Part shown: positions 1 through 5,596 of the stretch, one piece after another
Layout of the letters: every line of letters begins with the position of its first letter
Position numbering within the stretch: the first letter of the stretch is position 1
From: UBA4660 sp034408895
GTDB taxonomy: Bacteria > Bacteroidota > Bacteroidia > Flavobacteriales_D > Sanyastnellaceae
DNA length: 10,999 nt
Direction: 5' to 3'
Assembly: GCA_034408895.1 (NCBI GenBank)
Contig: JAWXCI010000064.1
Coordinates: 1 to 10,999 of the forward strand
Translations under genes and position numbers: made by a program
The notes under the pieces: model-generated
Told to the model about the DNA's origin: nothing
Database searches by the model: none
The model's input: the letters and a program-made list of their open reading frames with translations, nothing else

Positions 1-74
1 TACGTTTTATGATGTTTGTATTCGGGGACCTATCTTGATGATTTTTCATTTAAGCGATTCTCAGCGTATTCGTT

Positions 75-445
75 TTAGTTCTTAGACAGTTTGACGGCTT
101 TGCGGTTGCTGCCACTGGAATTTTGGTAACCGCCAAATACAACTCCCCCATCGCTCAAGCCAAGAACATTAAAAAACGGGCATCATCATTCAATGCCGTG
201 CCCACTGCTTTGGCCCAAACTATACTATCGTTGTCGGAGAATTTTGCTAGAAAAAAATCGAGGCCACCGGCACCGAAACTTCCTGTTATGCCACCAACAT
301 AATACCCGCCATCTGCAGAGGGCCAGATGCTTTGTGCCTGATCAAAACCACTGCCGCCAACTATTTTAGTGTATCCATCAGCAGGACATTGACAGAAAGT
401 GAAAGTCGTTTTAGTTACAACGAAAAGGAAGAATAGCTTTTTCAT
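75..445 (-). pseudogene. Exported beta-propeller (SBBP-like) repeat protein, short and frameshifted
   Basis: Start ATG at 445. The uninterrupted frame gives 96 residues and stops at 155-157. Residues 1-19 look like a signal peptide (MKKLFFLFVVTKTTFTFCQC). The mature part is one Gly-rich unit of about 47 residues with ADGGYYVGGITGS and DFFLAKFS, typical of the SBBP/delta-60-like repeats of Bacteroidota surface proteins. Just before the stop lies a run of six A (171-176, T on the coding strand). Reading with one extra base there continues as a second unit (LSDGGVVFGGYQNSSGS, then KAVKLSKN) to a TAA at 75-77. Even repaired, the protein has only about two units, whereas relatives usually run to several hundred residues, so the 3' end also appears lost. 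It lies 50 bases downstream of the NTF2-like gene on the same strand. What I see is a broken repeat gene; a sequencing error in the homopolymer is the alternative. Confidence 0.6.
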
Positions 446-495
446 TTTACGTTCTGGTTAAGAGATAAAAAGATGCTCAATTGTAATTGTTGTTC

Positions 496-969
496 TCAGT
501 TGCTCTTCTTTTTCGTGTATGCTCTCAACAACCCATTGGTCTGAGCCTGGATTTGCTTTTTCATTAATCCCGACCAGCCCAACAAATACCCCTTCCATCC
601 CAATGCCTGCTGAGTCCATTTCCACAAGTTGAAATGATCGGTGTGTCTGACGATTTTTCCATTGCTGAATTCGAACTGTGCTTCGATTTTGTTCATCACT
701 TTTCTTCCTGTTTGTGCAAACACATATTCTGCTTGCCAGTTTGCAGAACCCGTTTTGTCATCGGCCTGCACATTGGCAAAAGTGATTTTGATATTACCCT
801 TGCTTCGTTCAATCAACATGCGCCACATGTTTTTTGCATCGTCACCTTTCAACTCCCCGAAAGCAGTATCCGTGAATTTGATGTTATCACTGTAACAACT
901 CACCATTTCATCAGCATCGCCCCGTGCAAATGATTCGTAAAAATTTTTGATGACCTCAGCGTTGTTCAT
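496..969 (-). CDS. NTF2-like / SnoaL-like family protein
   Basis: 157 residues, normal for the family, which adopts a cone-shaped alpha+beta barrel and binds small ligands or catalyses isomerase-type steps; no substrate can be named here. The N-terminal helix IKNFYESFARGDADEMVSCY (8-26 approx.) followed by the strand DNIKFTDTAFGELKG is the classic opening of the fold. Later strands follow at 60-68, 77-86 and 90-102, then FSNGKIVRHTDHFNLWKW at 101-118. The C-terminal tail from about 124 (GWKGYLLGWSGLMKKQIQ) matches what I know of bacterial members annotated as nuclear transport factor 2 family. No signal peptide, so cytoplasmic. The ATG at 967-969 overlaps the stop of the preceding MmcQ-like gene as ATGA, which suggests translational coupling. 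Fold assignment is firm, function unknown. Confidence 0.85.
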   Translation of the reverse strand: MNNAEVIKNFYESFARGDADEMVSCYSDNIKFTDTAFGELKGDDAKNMWRMLIERSKGNIKITFANVQADDKTGSANWQAEYVFAQTGRKVMNKIEAQFEFSNGKIVRHTDHFNLWKWTQQALGWKGYLLGWSGLMKKQIQAQTNGLLRAYTKKKSN

Positions 970-1157
970 TTTTTGTTGTTGGAAATGATTTGATCATATG
1001 CCGGTTTCACTGCCTCTTTCAGCACACTCTTTTTCACCGTTGCCAATTCCACGAATGTTCGGTTATCCACCCGGAACGCAGTTTTTTCGAAATGCGGCAG
1101 TTCAATCGTTCCGGGAAACGAGAGAGCCATTTCGCGAAATGTTTCTGTATCAACCAA
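966..1157 (-). CDS. MmcQ/YjbR family protein lacking its central region
   Basis: Only 63 residues, against about 110-120 in the family. The beginning (ETFREMALSFPGTIELPHFE, then KTAFRV) is a very good match to the MmcQ/YjbR N-terminus. The end (TFVELATVKKSVLKEAV followed by KPAYDQII) is a very good match to its C-terminal strand and helix. The roughly 35-45 residues normally between these blocks, including the Leu/Lys-rich strand and the conserved Lys-Trp-Gly/Gly-Trp segment, are absent, with no frame interruption. Initiation must be at TTG (1155-1157), because TGA lies in frame nine bases upstream. That start overlaps the last eight bases of the NYN gene, and the stop overlaps the ATG of the NTF2-like gene. 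The family has a DNA-binding-like fold of unknown role. It may be a non-functional remnant that keeps the operon in frame, or a minimal variant. Confidence 0.65.
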   Translation of the reverse strand: MVDTETFREMALSFPGTIELPHFEKTAFRVDNRTFVELATVKKSVLKEAVKPAYDQIISNNKK

Positions 1158-1950
1158 GTTGTTTCACCCTCACAAACACATGCCTGATGTTGGCTTTGCC
1201 GGAAACTCTTTCGTCCACCTCAATGTTGCTTATGCTTTTAACCAACGGGCGAAGTTTCGTAAAACCATAATTGCGCGGGTCGAAATTGGGTTTTTTCTTC
1301 AACAACAAATTCCCGACTTCTGCCAGTGATGCCCAGCCACTTTCATCAGCCAAATCAAGAACGCTGTTTGTGATAAGTTGAATGGTGCTCTGGTCGATCT
1401 TGCTCAGTGCAGTTGCAGCAGCCGGAACTGAGACCGAAACTTTTTTCGGTGCTTTGGTTTCCTTGCGTGTTTGCACTTGTGGTTTGGAACGAACTTCTTC
1501 AACAACAGGTTTTTTCAAAATCTCCAGATAGATGAATTTATTGCAGGCAGAGATGAAAGGTGTTGGAGTTTTCTTCTCGCCCAGTCCAAACACTTTCATT
1601 CCAGCTTCGCGAAGGCGAGATGCAAGTCGTGTAAAATCGCTATCGCTTGAAACGATGCAAAACCCCTCTACCCGTCCTGTGTAGAGTATGTCCATCGCAT
1701 CAATAATCATGGCCGAATCGGTGGCATTCTTTCCGGTGGAGTAGCTGTATTGCTGAATGGGAGTGATTGAATTATCGAGAAGCACTTTTTTCCAATGCTC
1801 AAGATTAGGTTTCGTCCAGTCACCATAAATTCTTTTGAATGTGGGTGTGCCGTACTTCGCGATCTCCTCCAGCATCTCTCGGATAGGAGCACTGGATACA
1901 TTATCAGCATCTATTAGCACTGCCAATTTTATGTCGTTGTTTGTTTCCAT
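1150..1950 (-). CDS. NYN domain (PIN-like, LabA/DUF88 type) RNase with C-terminal OST-HTH/LOTUS domain
   Basis: 266 residues. NYN domain at about 7-145: AVLIDADNVS (10-19) carries the first acidic residues (D14, D16) and N17. KRIYGDW (39-45) and KNATDSAMIIDAMDILY (74-90, with D78 and D84) follow, then FCIVSSDSDFTRLASRLREA (97-116) with D103 and D105. These four acidic sites are the expected metal-binding set of PIN/NYN nucleases, so catalysis looks intact. Residues 146-185 form a Lys/Val/Pro-rich linker. Residues 186-263 form an OST-HTH/LOTUS domain (GWASLAEVGNLLLKKKPNFD, YGFTKLRPLVKSI). LOTUS domains bind RNA, so an RNA-directed endonuclease is the natural inference; the target is unknown. 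Cytoplasmic, no signal peptide. ATG at 1948-1950, 67 bases after the YqhA-like gene; the 3' end overlaps the next gene by eight bases. Confidence 0.9.
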   Translation of the reverse strand: METNNDIKLAVLIDADNVSSAPIREMLEEIAKYGTPTFKRIYGDWTKPNLEHWKKVLLDNSITPIQQYSYSTGKNATDSAMIIDAMDILYTGRVEGFCIVSSDSDFTRLASRLREAGMKVFGLGEKKTPTPFISACNKFIYLEILKKPVVEEVRSKPQVQTRKETKAPKKVSVSVPAAATALSKIDQSTIQLITNSVLDLADESGWASLAEVGNLLLKKKPNFDPRNYGFTKLRPLVKSISNIEVDERVSGKANIRHVFVRVKQLG

Positions 1951-2017
1951 TTGTTGGTCGGTTCAAAGTTGGGCTATTTTTTTTCCATTCACCAGAAGGA
2001 CGGGTGCAAACTGCACT

Positions 2018-2530
2018 TTATGAAGTGTGTTTTTGGTGCAGGATTTTTTCAGTTATTGCCAGTGCAAGCGATGAGGCCAGAAACACCACATGAATGATAA
2101 TCTGCCATTTTACGTTTTCCGGTTCTTTGTTTTCGATATTAATAAATATCTGCAACAAATGAATTCCCGAAACGCCTACCAGCGAACCCGCAAGTTTCAC
2201 CTTGAGGGTACCAGCATCCACTCTCTGAAGCCATTCGGGTTTGTCCTCATGCTTGTCAATATCCATACGGCTCACAAAAGTTGAATAACCCCCTATGATA
2301 ACCATGATAAGAAGATTGGCAACCATGGTAATGTCCACCAAGGTGAGGACTCCCAGCATAAGCGCGGTTTCTGTTATTACATTAATATCGGTGCAAAGGT
2401 GTATTAATTCAATAATAAATTTATAAGCGTATAATACTCCTCCAACAATAAGCCCGGCATACAGTGGCGCCTGTAACCACCGGCTTCCAAAAATGATTTT
2501 CTCAAAAATTGATTCTGCTTTATTACTCAT
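2018..2530 (-). CDS. yqhA: UPF0114 (YqhA/TIGR00645) family inner-membrane protein
   Basis: 170 residues, close to the 164 of Escherichia coli YqhA. Family hallmarks are visible in order: SRWLQAPLYAGL (16-27), LVDITMVANLLIMVIIGGY (64-82) followed by FVSRMD, then EWLQRVDAGTLKVKLAGSLV (99-118) with SGIHLLQIF (121-129), and WQIIIHVVF (142-150). Four hydrophobic segments at about 21-42, 58-80, 113-131 and 144-163 predict a four-helix inner-membrane protein. The biochemical role of the family is unknown. The start ATG at 2528-2530 is the first in frame and places the SRWL motif at the usual distance. It probably heads the transcript that continues into the NYN gene after 67 bases. I saw no convincing promoter motif upstream. 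Confidence 0.9.
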   Translation of the reverse strand: MSNKAESIFEKIIFGSRWLQAPLYAGLIVGGVLYAYKFIIELIHLCTDINVITETALMLGVLTLVDITMVANLLIMVIIGGYSTFVSRMDIDKHEDKPEWLQRVDAGTLKVKLAGSLVGVSGIHLLQIFINIENKEPENVKWQIIIHVVFLASSLALAITEKILHQKHTS

Positions 2531-2648
2531 GTGTTTAATTGATTAATTAGTGTTTGTCGAAGAAAAAGTGTTTTGTTGTTTAGTTGCAAGCTGTATTCTT
2601 CGGTCTGTAGATGTTCCGAACTCCAACATGAAGACGAGGGATTCATCT

Positions 2649-2686
2649 TTCGCAATTGGGGGGATAATCTCCCGGTGAATTGCGAA
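2649..2686. repeat. Perfect 9-bp inverted repeat forming a hairpin
   Basis: TTCGCAATT at 2649-2657 is the exact reverse complement of AATTGCGAA at 2678-2686. Inside, GGGGG (2659-2663) can pair with CTCCC (2669-2673), with one G-T pair, around an ATAAT loop. The arms are separated by an asymmetric bulge. The structure sits 46 bases past the stop of the 2732-3136 gene and ahead of the YqhA-like gene. It may stop transcription of the three-gene unit, but neither side has a T-run, so it is not a textbook intrinsic terminator. A REP/MITE-type element is another option. Confidence 0.55.
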
Positions 2687-2731
2687 TTATGGTTTCGTTG
2701 GACAACTTATGCCAGAGGGTTATCTCGGTTT

Positions 2732-3136
2732 TCAAATCTTCAGTATGTGATATCCGATTCCGGCAGTTGCCACCCAAACCTGGGAATCCAATTTGTAATA
2801 AAGGGGAAATGAAAGAATAAATCTTTTGGCGGAAAACTGAAGTCCAATACCCAGCACCGGCTTTGCAACTATAGTTGACCGGGCATTTTGATACTCATCA
2901 ACTGTCTTCTGAGAACTAAACCCGATGGATGGAAGCATGTTGATGGAAGCGGCAACTTTTCGGTTCAAATCAAAAGTAATTCCCACTCCCCCAAAATTAA
3001 GGTATGCTGCCTTGCCATCTGTGGTTACCACTACTTTGCCATCAATAACCAGCGAGGGTTTGTCCGGCTCCTTATCCGCTTGCGCGTCCGAATCAAACCA
3101 TAAGAACAGGAATAATAGAGTAGTTATATGTTTCAT
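2732..3136 (-). CDS. Small exported beta-rich protein, possibly outer-membrane
   Basis: 134 residues, not recognised. Residues 1-20 (MKHITTLLFLFLWFDSDAQA) are a signal peptide with a likely cut after DSDAQA. The rest is mostly alternating polar and hydrophobic residues in strand-like runs: LVIDGKVVVTT, AAYLNFGGVGITFDLN, KVAASINMLPSIGF, VLGIGLQFS, KRFILSFPLYYKL, WVATAGIGYHIL. Repeated Gly-x-Gly and closely spaced aromatics fit a small outer-membrane barrel or a fragment of one, but no family signature is evident and the C-terminal residue is Ile rather than the usual Phe. The ATG overlaps the stop of the four-helix membrane protein as ATGA, so the two are probably translated together. Last gene of a three-gene unit. 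Confidence 0.75.
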   Translation of the reverse strand: MKHITTLLFLFLWFDSDAQADKEPDKPSLVIDGKVVVTTDGKAAYLNFGGVGITFDLNRKVAASINMLPSIGFSSQKTVDEYQNARSTIVAKPVLGIGLQFSAKRFILSFPLYYKLDSQVWVATAGIGYHILKI

Positions 3137-3738
3137 CTTGCAGTTATTTTGGTTTGTTTTTTTTTGTTATTCAATTTCCATTTGGATAGATAAGCCCATC
3201 CCATTGTCCAGAAAACAGAGCCCAGGGTAAAAGAGAGGATCAGAAGAATTCCTGCCAAATAAACATAGCCTTTTTTCCATACCAGTTCGATGGATTCTTT
3301 TGTAAAACCGCTGCATAGCAGAAGGGAGTGGCTGGTGGCATGGGGACATTCTTTATTCTCTATCATCACATTGGCCTCGTGTGTGAGGTTCCAGGGTTGC
3401 ACATCAAAGCCAATCTGCCACCGTTCCTTTTCGGCATCTGGTGTTACTACCGTAGTAAAAGAAACCAAAAACAGGTAGAGAAGTGCCATAATGAAACCCA
3501 AAACAAGATAACGGACTGACTTCTTCCTGTGGCGCTTTAGGGTGCTTGCCGTTGTGCGCGGAGTGGGCGATTCAGTAATAAAAACCAGTGCAGCAATGCA
3601 TAGAGCAGACGAGAGTATGGTTACTTCCCTGAAAAGCGGGGGTGCATAATTGGTAAAGAACAAGAACCCCGGAATAATTGAACCCAACCCGGCAAGTATG
3701 CCCTGATACGAAGACAGTAAATTGATAACTCCCTTCAT
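3133..3738 (-). CDS. Four-helix membrane protein of unknown function
   Basis: 201 residues, family not recognised. Hydrophobic segments at about 13-31, 37-55, 76-98 and 157-184. A basic loop at 60-76 (LKRHRKKS) and a basic tail at 187-197 (KLNNKKKQTK) place both on the cytoplasmic side. The N-terminus is therefore inside, and the 58-residue loop 99-156 is outside. That loop holds two Cys (C131, C142) that could pair, a Trp-rich stretch (DVQPWNLTH) and several acidic residues, and it is the likely functional face. The ATG is five bases after the stop of the upstream exported protein, and the stop overlaps the next start. A membrane partner for the two exported neighbours is the simplest inference; sensor, anchor or transporter cannot be decided. 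Confidence 0.8.
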   Translation of the reverse strand: MKGVINLLSSYQGILAGLGSIIPGFLFFTNYAPPLFREVTILSSALCIAALVFITESPTPRTTASTLKRHRKKSVRYLVLGFIMALLYLFLVSFTTVVTPDAEKERWQIGFDVQPWNLTHEANVMIENKECPHATSHSLLLCSGFTKESIELVWKKGYVYLAGILLILSFTLGSVFWTMGWAYLSKWKLNNKKKQTKITAR

Positions 3739-3743
3739 TGGTT

Positions 3744-4226
3744 CTAATGTTGTTCGTCCAGTACTATCACTTTATTACAGTCAATATATACTTTCCGGTC
3801 TTTGGCAGAAGTAGGAACTCCGCTTCGCTCGCTCCAAACGTAGTAATAGCCCCAGGGTAAATTAATGGTGCATTGGTTGGTGGGCCTGTCAGCTTCATTT
3901 GGCTGGTTGCCATTTACACGCTCCCAAATGGTCTGATATTTCACTATAGCCGAGTCGCGGGGTGTGGAAACTTCTAGGTCAGCAATAAGTCCTTCCGCAA
4001 TGGCCAGATCAGTGATGGCCTGTGTGAAATCCGGATAATACTCCCTGGTCTCACAAAGACTCATTTCCTGCTCATACCACCTATTGTATTGACGCAGTGA
4101 AGCGGGTATTTCGCCACCCGGATCGCGTTTCCGCAATTCCCGGATGCTGGTGTCAATAAAGGATATTCGCTGAGCCTCACAAGCGGATGTAAGCAATAAA
4201 CAAATTAGAATTAGCTGGTATTTCAT
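3744..4226 (-). CDS. Small exported protein, possible lipoprotein, unknown function
   Basis: 160 residues from the ATG at 4224-4226. An in-frame ATG at 4274 would add 16 residues (MKMVRRIISKQQLFDI), but those precede the signal peptide, so the shorter start is preferred. Residues 1-19 are a signal sequence (MKYQLILICLLLTSACEAQ). Cys16 sits in a weak lipobox (TSAC), so either lipidation at Cys16 or ordinary cleavage near EAQ is possible. The mature part has three more Cys (58, 119, 150), helical stretches at about 41-57 and 65-84, and a Trp/Tyr-rich C-terminus (LPWGYYYVWSERSGVPTS). No known domain was recognised. It heads a three-gene unit, with five bases to the membrane-protein gene. Confidence 0.75.
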   Translation of the reverse strand: MKYQLILICLLLTSACEAQRISFIDTSIRELRKRDPGGEIPASLRQYNRWYEQEMSLCETREYYPDFTQAITDLAIAEGLIADLEVSTPRDSAIVKYQTIWERVNGNQPNEADRPTNQCTINLPWGYYYVWSERSGVPTSAKDRKVYIDCNKVIVLDEQH

Positions 4227-4831
4227 GATGTCGAATAGTTGCTGTTTACTAATAATTCTTCTCACCATCTTCAATATCCTGATTGCTTTAGGTTGTTGTT
4301 TTGAATTTATCTTCTTAATCTCCTCCCTTCCCAGACAAAACTAGCAATTTTCCACTTCTCCAAAAAACACATTTGCCTGCTGATTCAACAAAGGCTTGTT
4401 TATGTAGATTTGAATTACTTGTTCGTAGTCATTCAACACTTGGCAGCATTTTCAACCTGATCAATGTTATCAGCACTTGGTCGAGCAAAAGTGAGGTAAT
4501 GGATTTCCCTATTTTAGCTGCGTGAGGAAAAGGATGGCCAGATGTATAGCAGCAGAAAGTCCAGGGAGGAGAAGGATCCGGCCCGAATGATTCATTACAA
4601 ATTCGCTATTCCCATCACTATACTCACCCAAACTGAAACGGGGCGGTTACCAATTCTAGTGAATATGGAACACCTAAAGACACCGTTGGATATTTAAGGG
4701 CGATCCAAACAAACAAATCTATAGTATTCAAAAAAAATAAAATTGCCACCCTGATATTTATCATAAAATCTTGCTTCAGCTCCTGCCATTTAGGTTCAGA
4801 TAAAACCCTTCCATATTGTGAGGAAAATCTA
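4227..4831. other. Long region without a convincing gene
   Basis: This is the divergent interval between the 3744-4226 gene (minus) and the TPR gene (plus), so promoters for both should be here, but I find no strong TAnnTTTG element. 4275-4541 shows no ORF of note and no tRNA-like fold. A CACTTGG heptamer occurs twice (about 4438 and 4474, 36 apart). From 4637 the TPR frame is open but without a normal start codon. A short plus-strand ORF occupies 4542-4697. The left half may be decayed sequence. Confidence 0.4.
4542..4697 (+). CDS. Possible small hypothetical protein
   Basis: ATG at 4542 gives 51 residues to the TAA at 4695-4697. The N-terminal third is highly charged (SSRKSREEKDPAR), followed by a hydrophobic stretch (MIHYKFAIPITILT) and a polar end. 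TAG closes the frame 33 bases upstream of the ATG. An AGGGAGGAGAAGG sequence lies inside the ORF before an internal ATG at about 4587, which would give 36 residues. No family was recognised, and an ORF of this length can arise by chance. It overlaps the upstream open extension of the TPR gene in another frame, so both cannot be coding in the same way. Confidence 0.2.
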   Translation: MYSSRKSREEKDPARMIHYKFAIPITILTQTETGRLPILVNMEHLKTPLDI

Positions 4832-5407
4832 ATGCGAAGATTTGAGGATGCCCTTTTCGGGAGCAAGGATTATTTAGCGGCAGATAGTTTATCCAGAATA
4901 ATTGAATCTTGTCCTAAACTATCTACATCAGATTATTGGGGCTTAGCATATTCCAAACGGTGTGTGGGTAAGTGGGATGATGGCCTTAGACTTGCCGACA
5001 AGGGACTTGCAAGAGCAGAAAATCAAAGGGACAGTATTTTGATATATCGAGAATATATTGAGTTACAAATTGGCGCTGGCCGGACATACTCGGCCATTCA
5101 AAAATGTAAAGAAGCGATCAAGTTCATTAGCATAAATTTGCGTGAAAATTACAATTTTAATTATCAATTGGGTGATTTGTACTATGACGCTTTGGAATTT
5201 GGAAGTGCTTTGAAGCATCATAGGAAAGCACTAGAGATTTCATATACTCTCAATGATAGCTCAATGATTAGATGGGCAGCAAGCGAAATTTGTTTTGACT
5301 ATACAAAACTAGGTCTCATCCAAACTGCCTTTGATTTCAATTTGCATTATGAGTTAAAATTGGATAGCATGATTAACGCTGAAAAAAGAATTCTATTTGG
5401 AAAATGA
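4832..5407 (+). CDS. Tetratricopeptide-repeat protein, probably missing its leader and C-terminal part
   Basis: 191 residues from the first ATG. About four to five TPR-like helix pairs are visible: 7-28 (DALFGSKDYLAADSLSRII), 35-62 (GLAYSKRCVGKWDDGLRLAD), 72-101, 113-146 (LGDLYYDALEFGSALKHHRK) and 151-182. TPR superhelices bind peptides. The frame stays open upstream to 4637 and encodes KKNKIATLIFIIKSCFSSC (4730-4786), a lipoprotein-like signal, but no ATG, GTG or TTG initiates it. The protein ends soon after the last repeat (AEKRILFGK), where related Bacteroidota TPR sensors usually continue into a coiled coil and an effector domain. The gene is more AT-rich than its neighbours (21 G/C in 4861-4920 against 28 in 1321-1380, counted by hand), which hints at separate origin. 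Convergent with the propeller gene, 45 bases apart. Confidence 0.7.
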   Translation: MRRFEDALFGSKDYLAADSLSRIIESCPKLSTSDYWGLAYSKRCVGKWDDGLRLADKGLARAENQRDSILIYREYIELQIGAGRTYSAIQKCKEAIKFISINLRENYNFNYQLGDLYYDALEFGSALKHHRKALEISYTLNDSSMIRWAASEICFDYTKLGLIQTAFDFNLHYELKLDSMINAEKRILFGK

Positions 5408-5452
5408 ACCCCTTCGCGCGAACCTCCAGACTTGCGATACCCTCTATTATAA

Positions 5453-5596
5453 TCACGAAATAAACAGAAGCAAATCGAATATGTTGGTGATTCCATCACC
5501 ATTAAAGTCGCCAACACAATCTTCTCCTATGCAACCGAAATCACTGTTGAAAATCAGAATATCTCCCACTCCGATTTCATCACCGTTCAAATCTCC
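5453..5596 (-). other. Dockerin-like C-terminal EF-hand pair of the propeller protein
   Basis: Encodes residues 609-655. Two Asp/Asn-rich loops are separated by SDFGC-IGEDC, with two Cys (630, 635). The loop 1 spacing gives D610, N612, D614 and D620, one position shorter than the canonical 12. Loop 2 has D638, N640, D642, N646 and D649, as in dockerin loops. The same arrangement, including SDFGC, ends the neighbouring large protein (7552-7725), so the module is shared. Confidence 0.65.

Noticed and set aside
2573..2812. Plus-strand open frame of 79 codons
   Set aside because: It crosses the inverted repeat and runs antisense into the end of the 2732-3136 gene. The composition is not protein-like.
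4509..4595. 28-residue hydrophobic minus-strand peptide (MNHSGRILLLPGLSAAIHLA...)
   Set aside because: It resembles a small membrane peptide, but nothing else (promoter, conservation, antitoxin RNA) supports it, and such length is expected by chance.
4624..4866. Minus-strand open frame of 80 codons overlapping the TPR gene start
   Set aside because: It runs opposite to the TPR frame and its leader, with no recognisable domain or signal peptide.
5413..5422. TTCGCGCGAA palindrome between convergent genes
   Set aside because: Ten bases with no loop cannot form a stable hairpin. Noted only as a possible junction mark.
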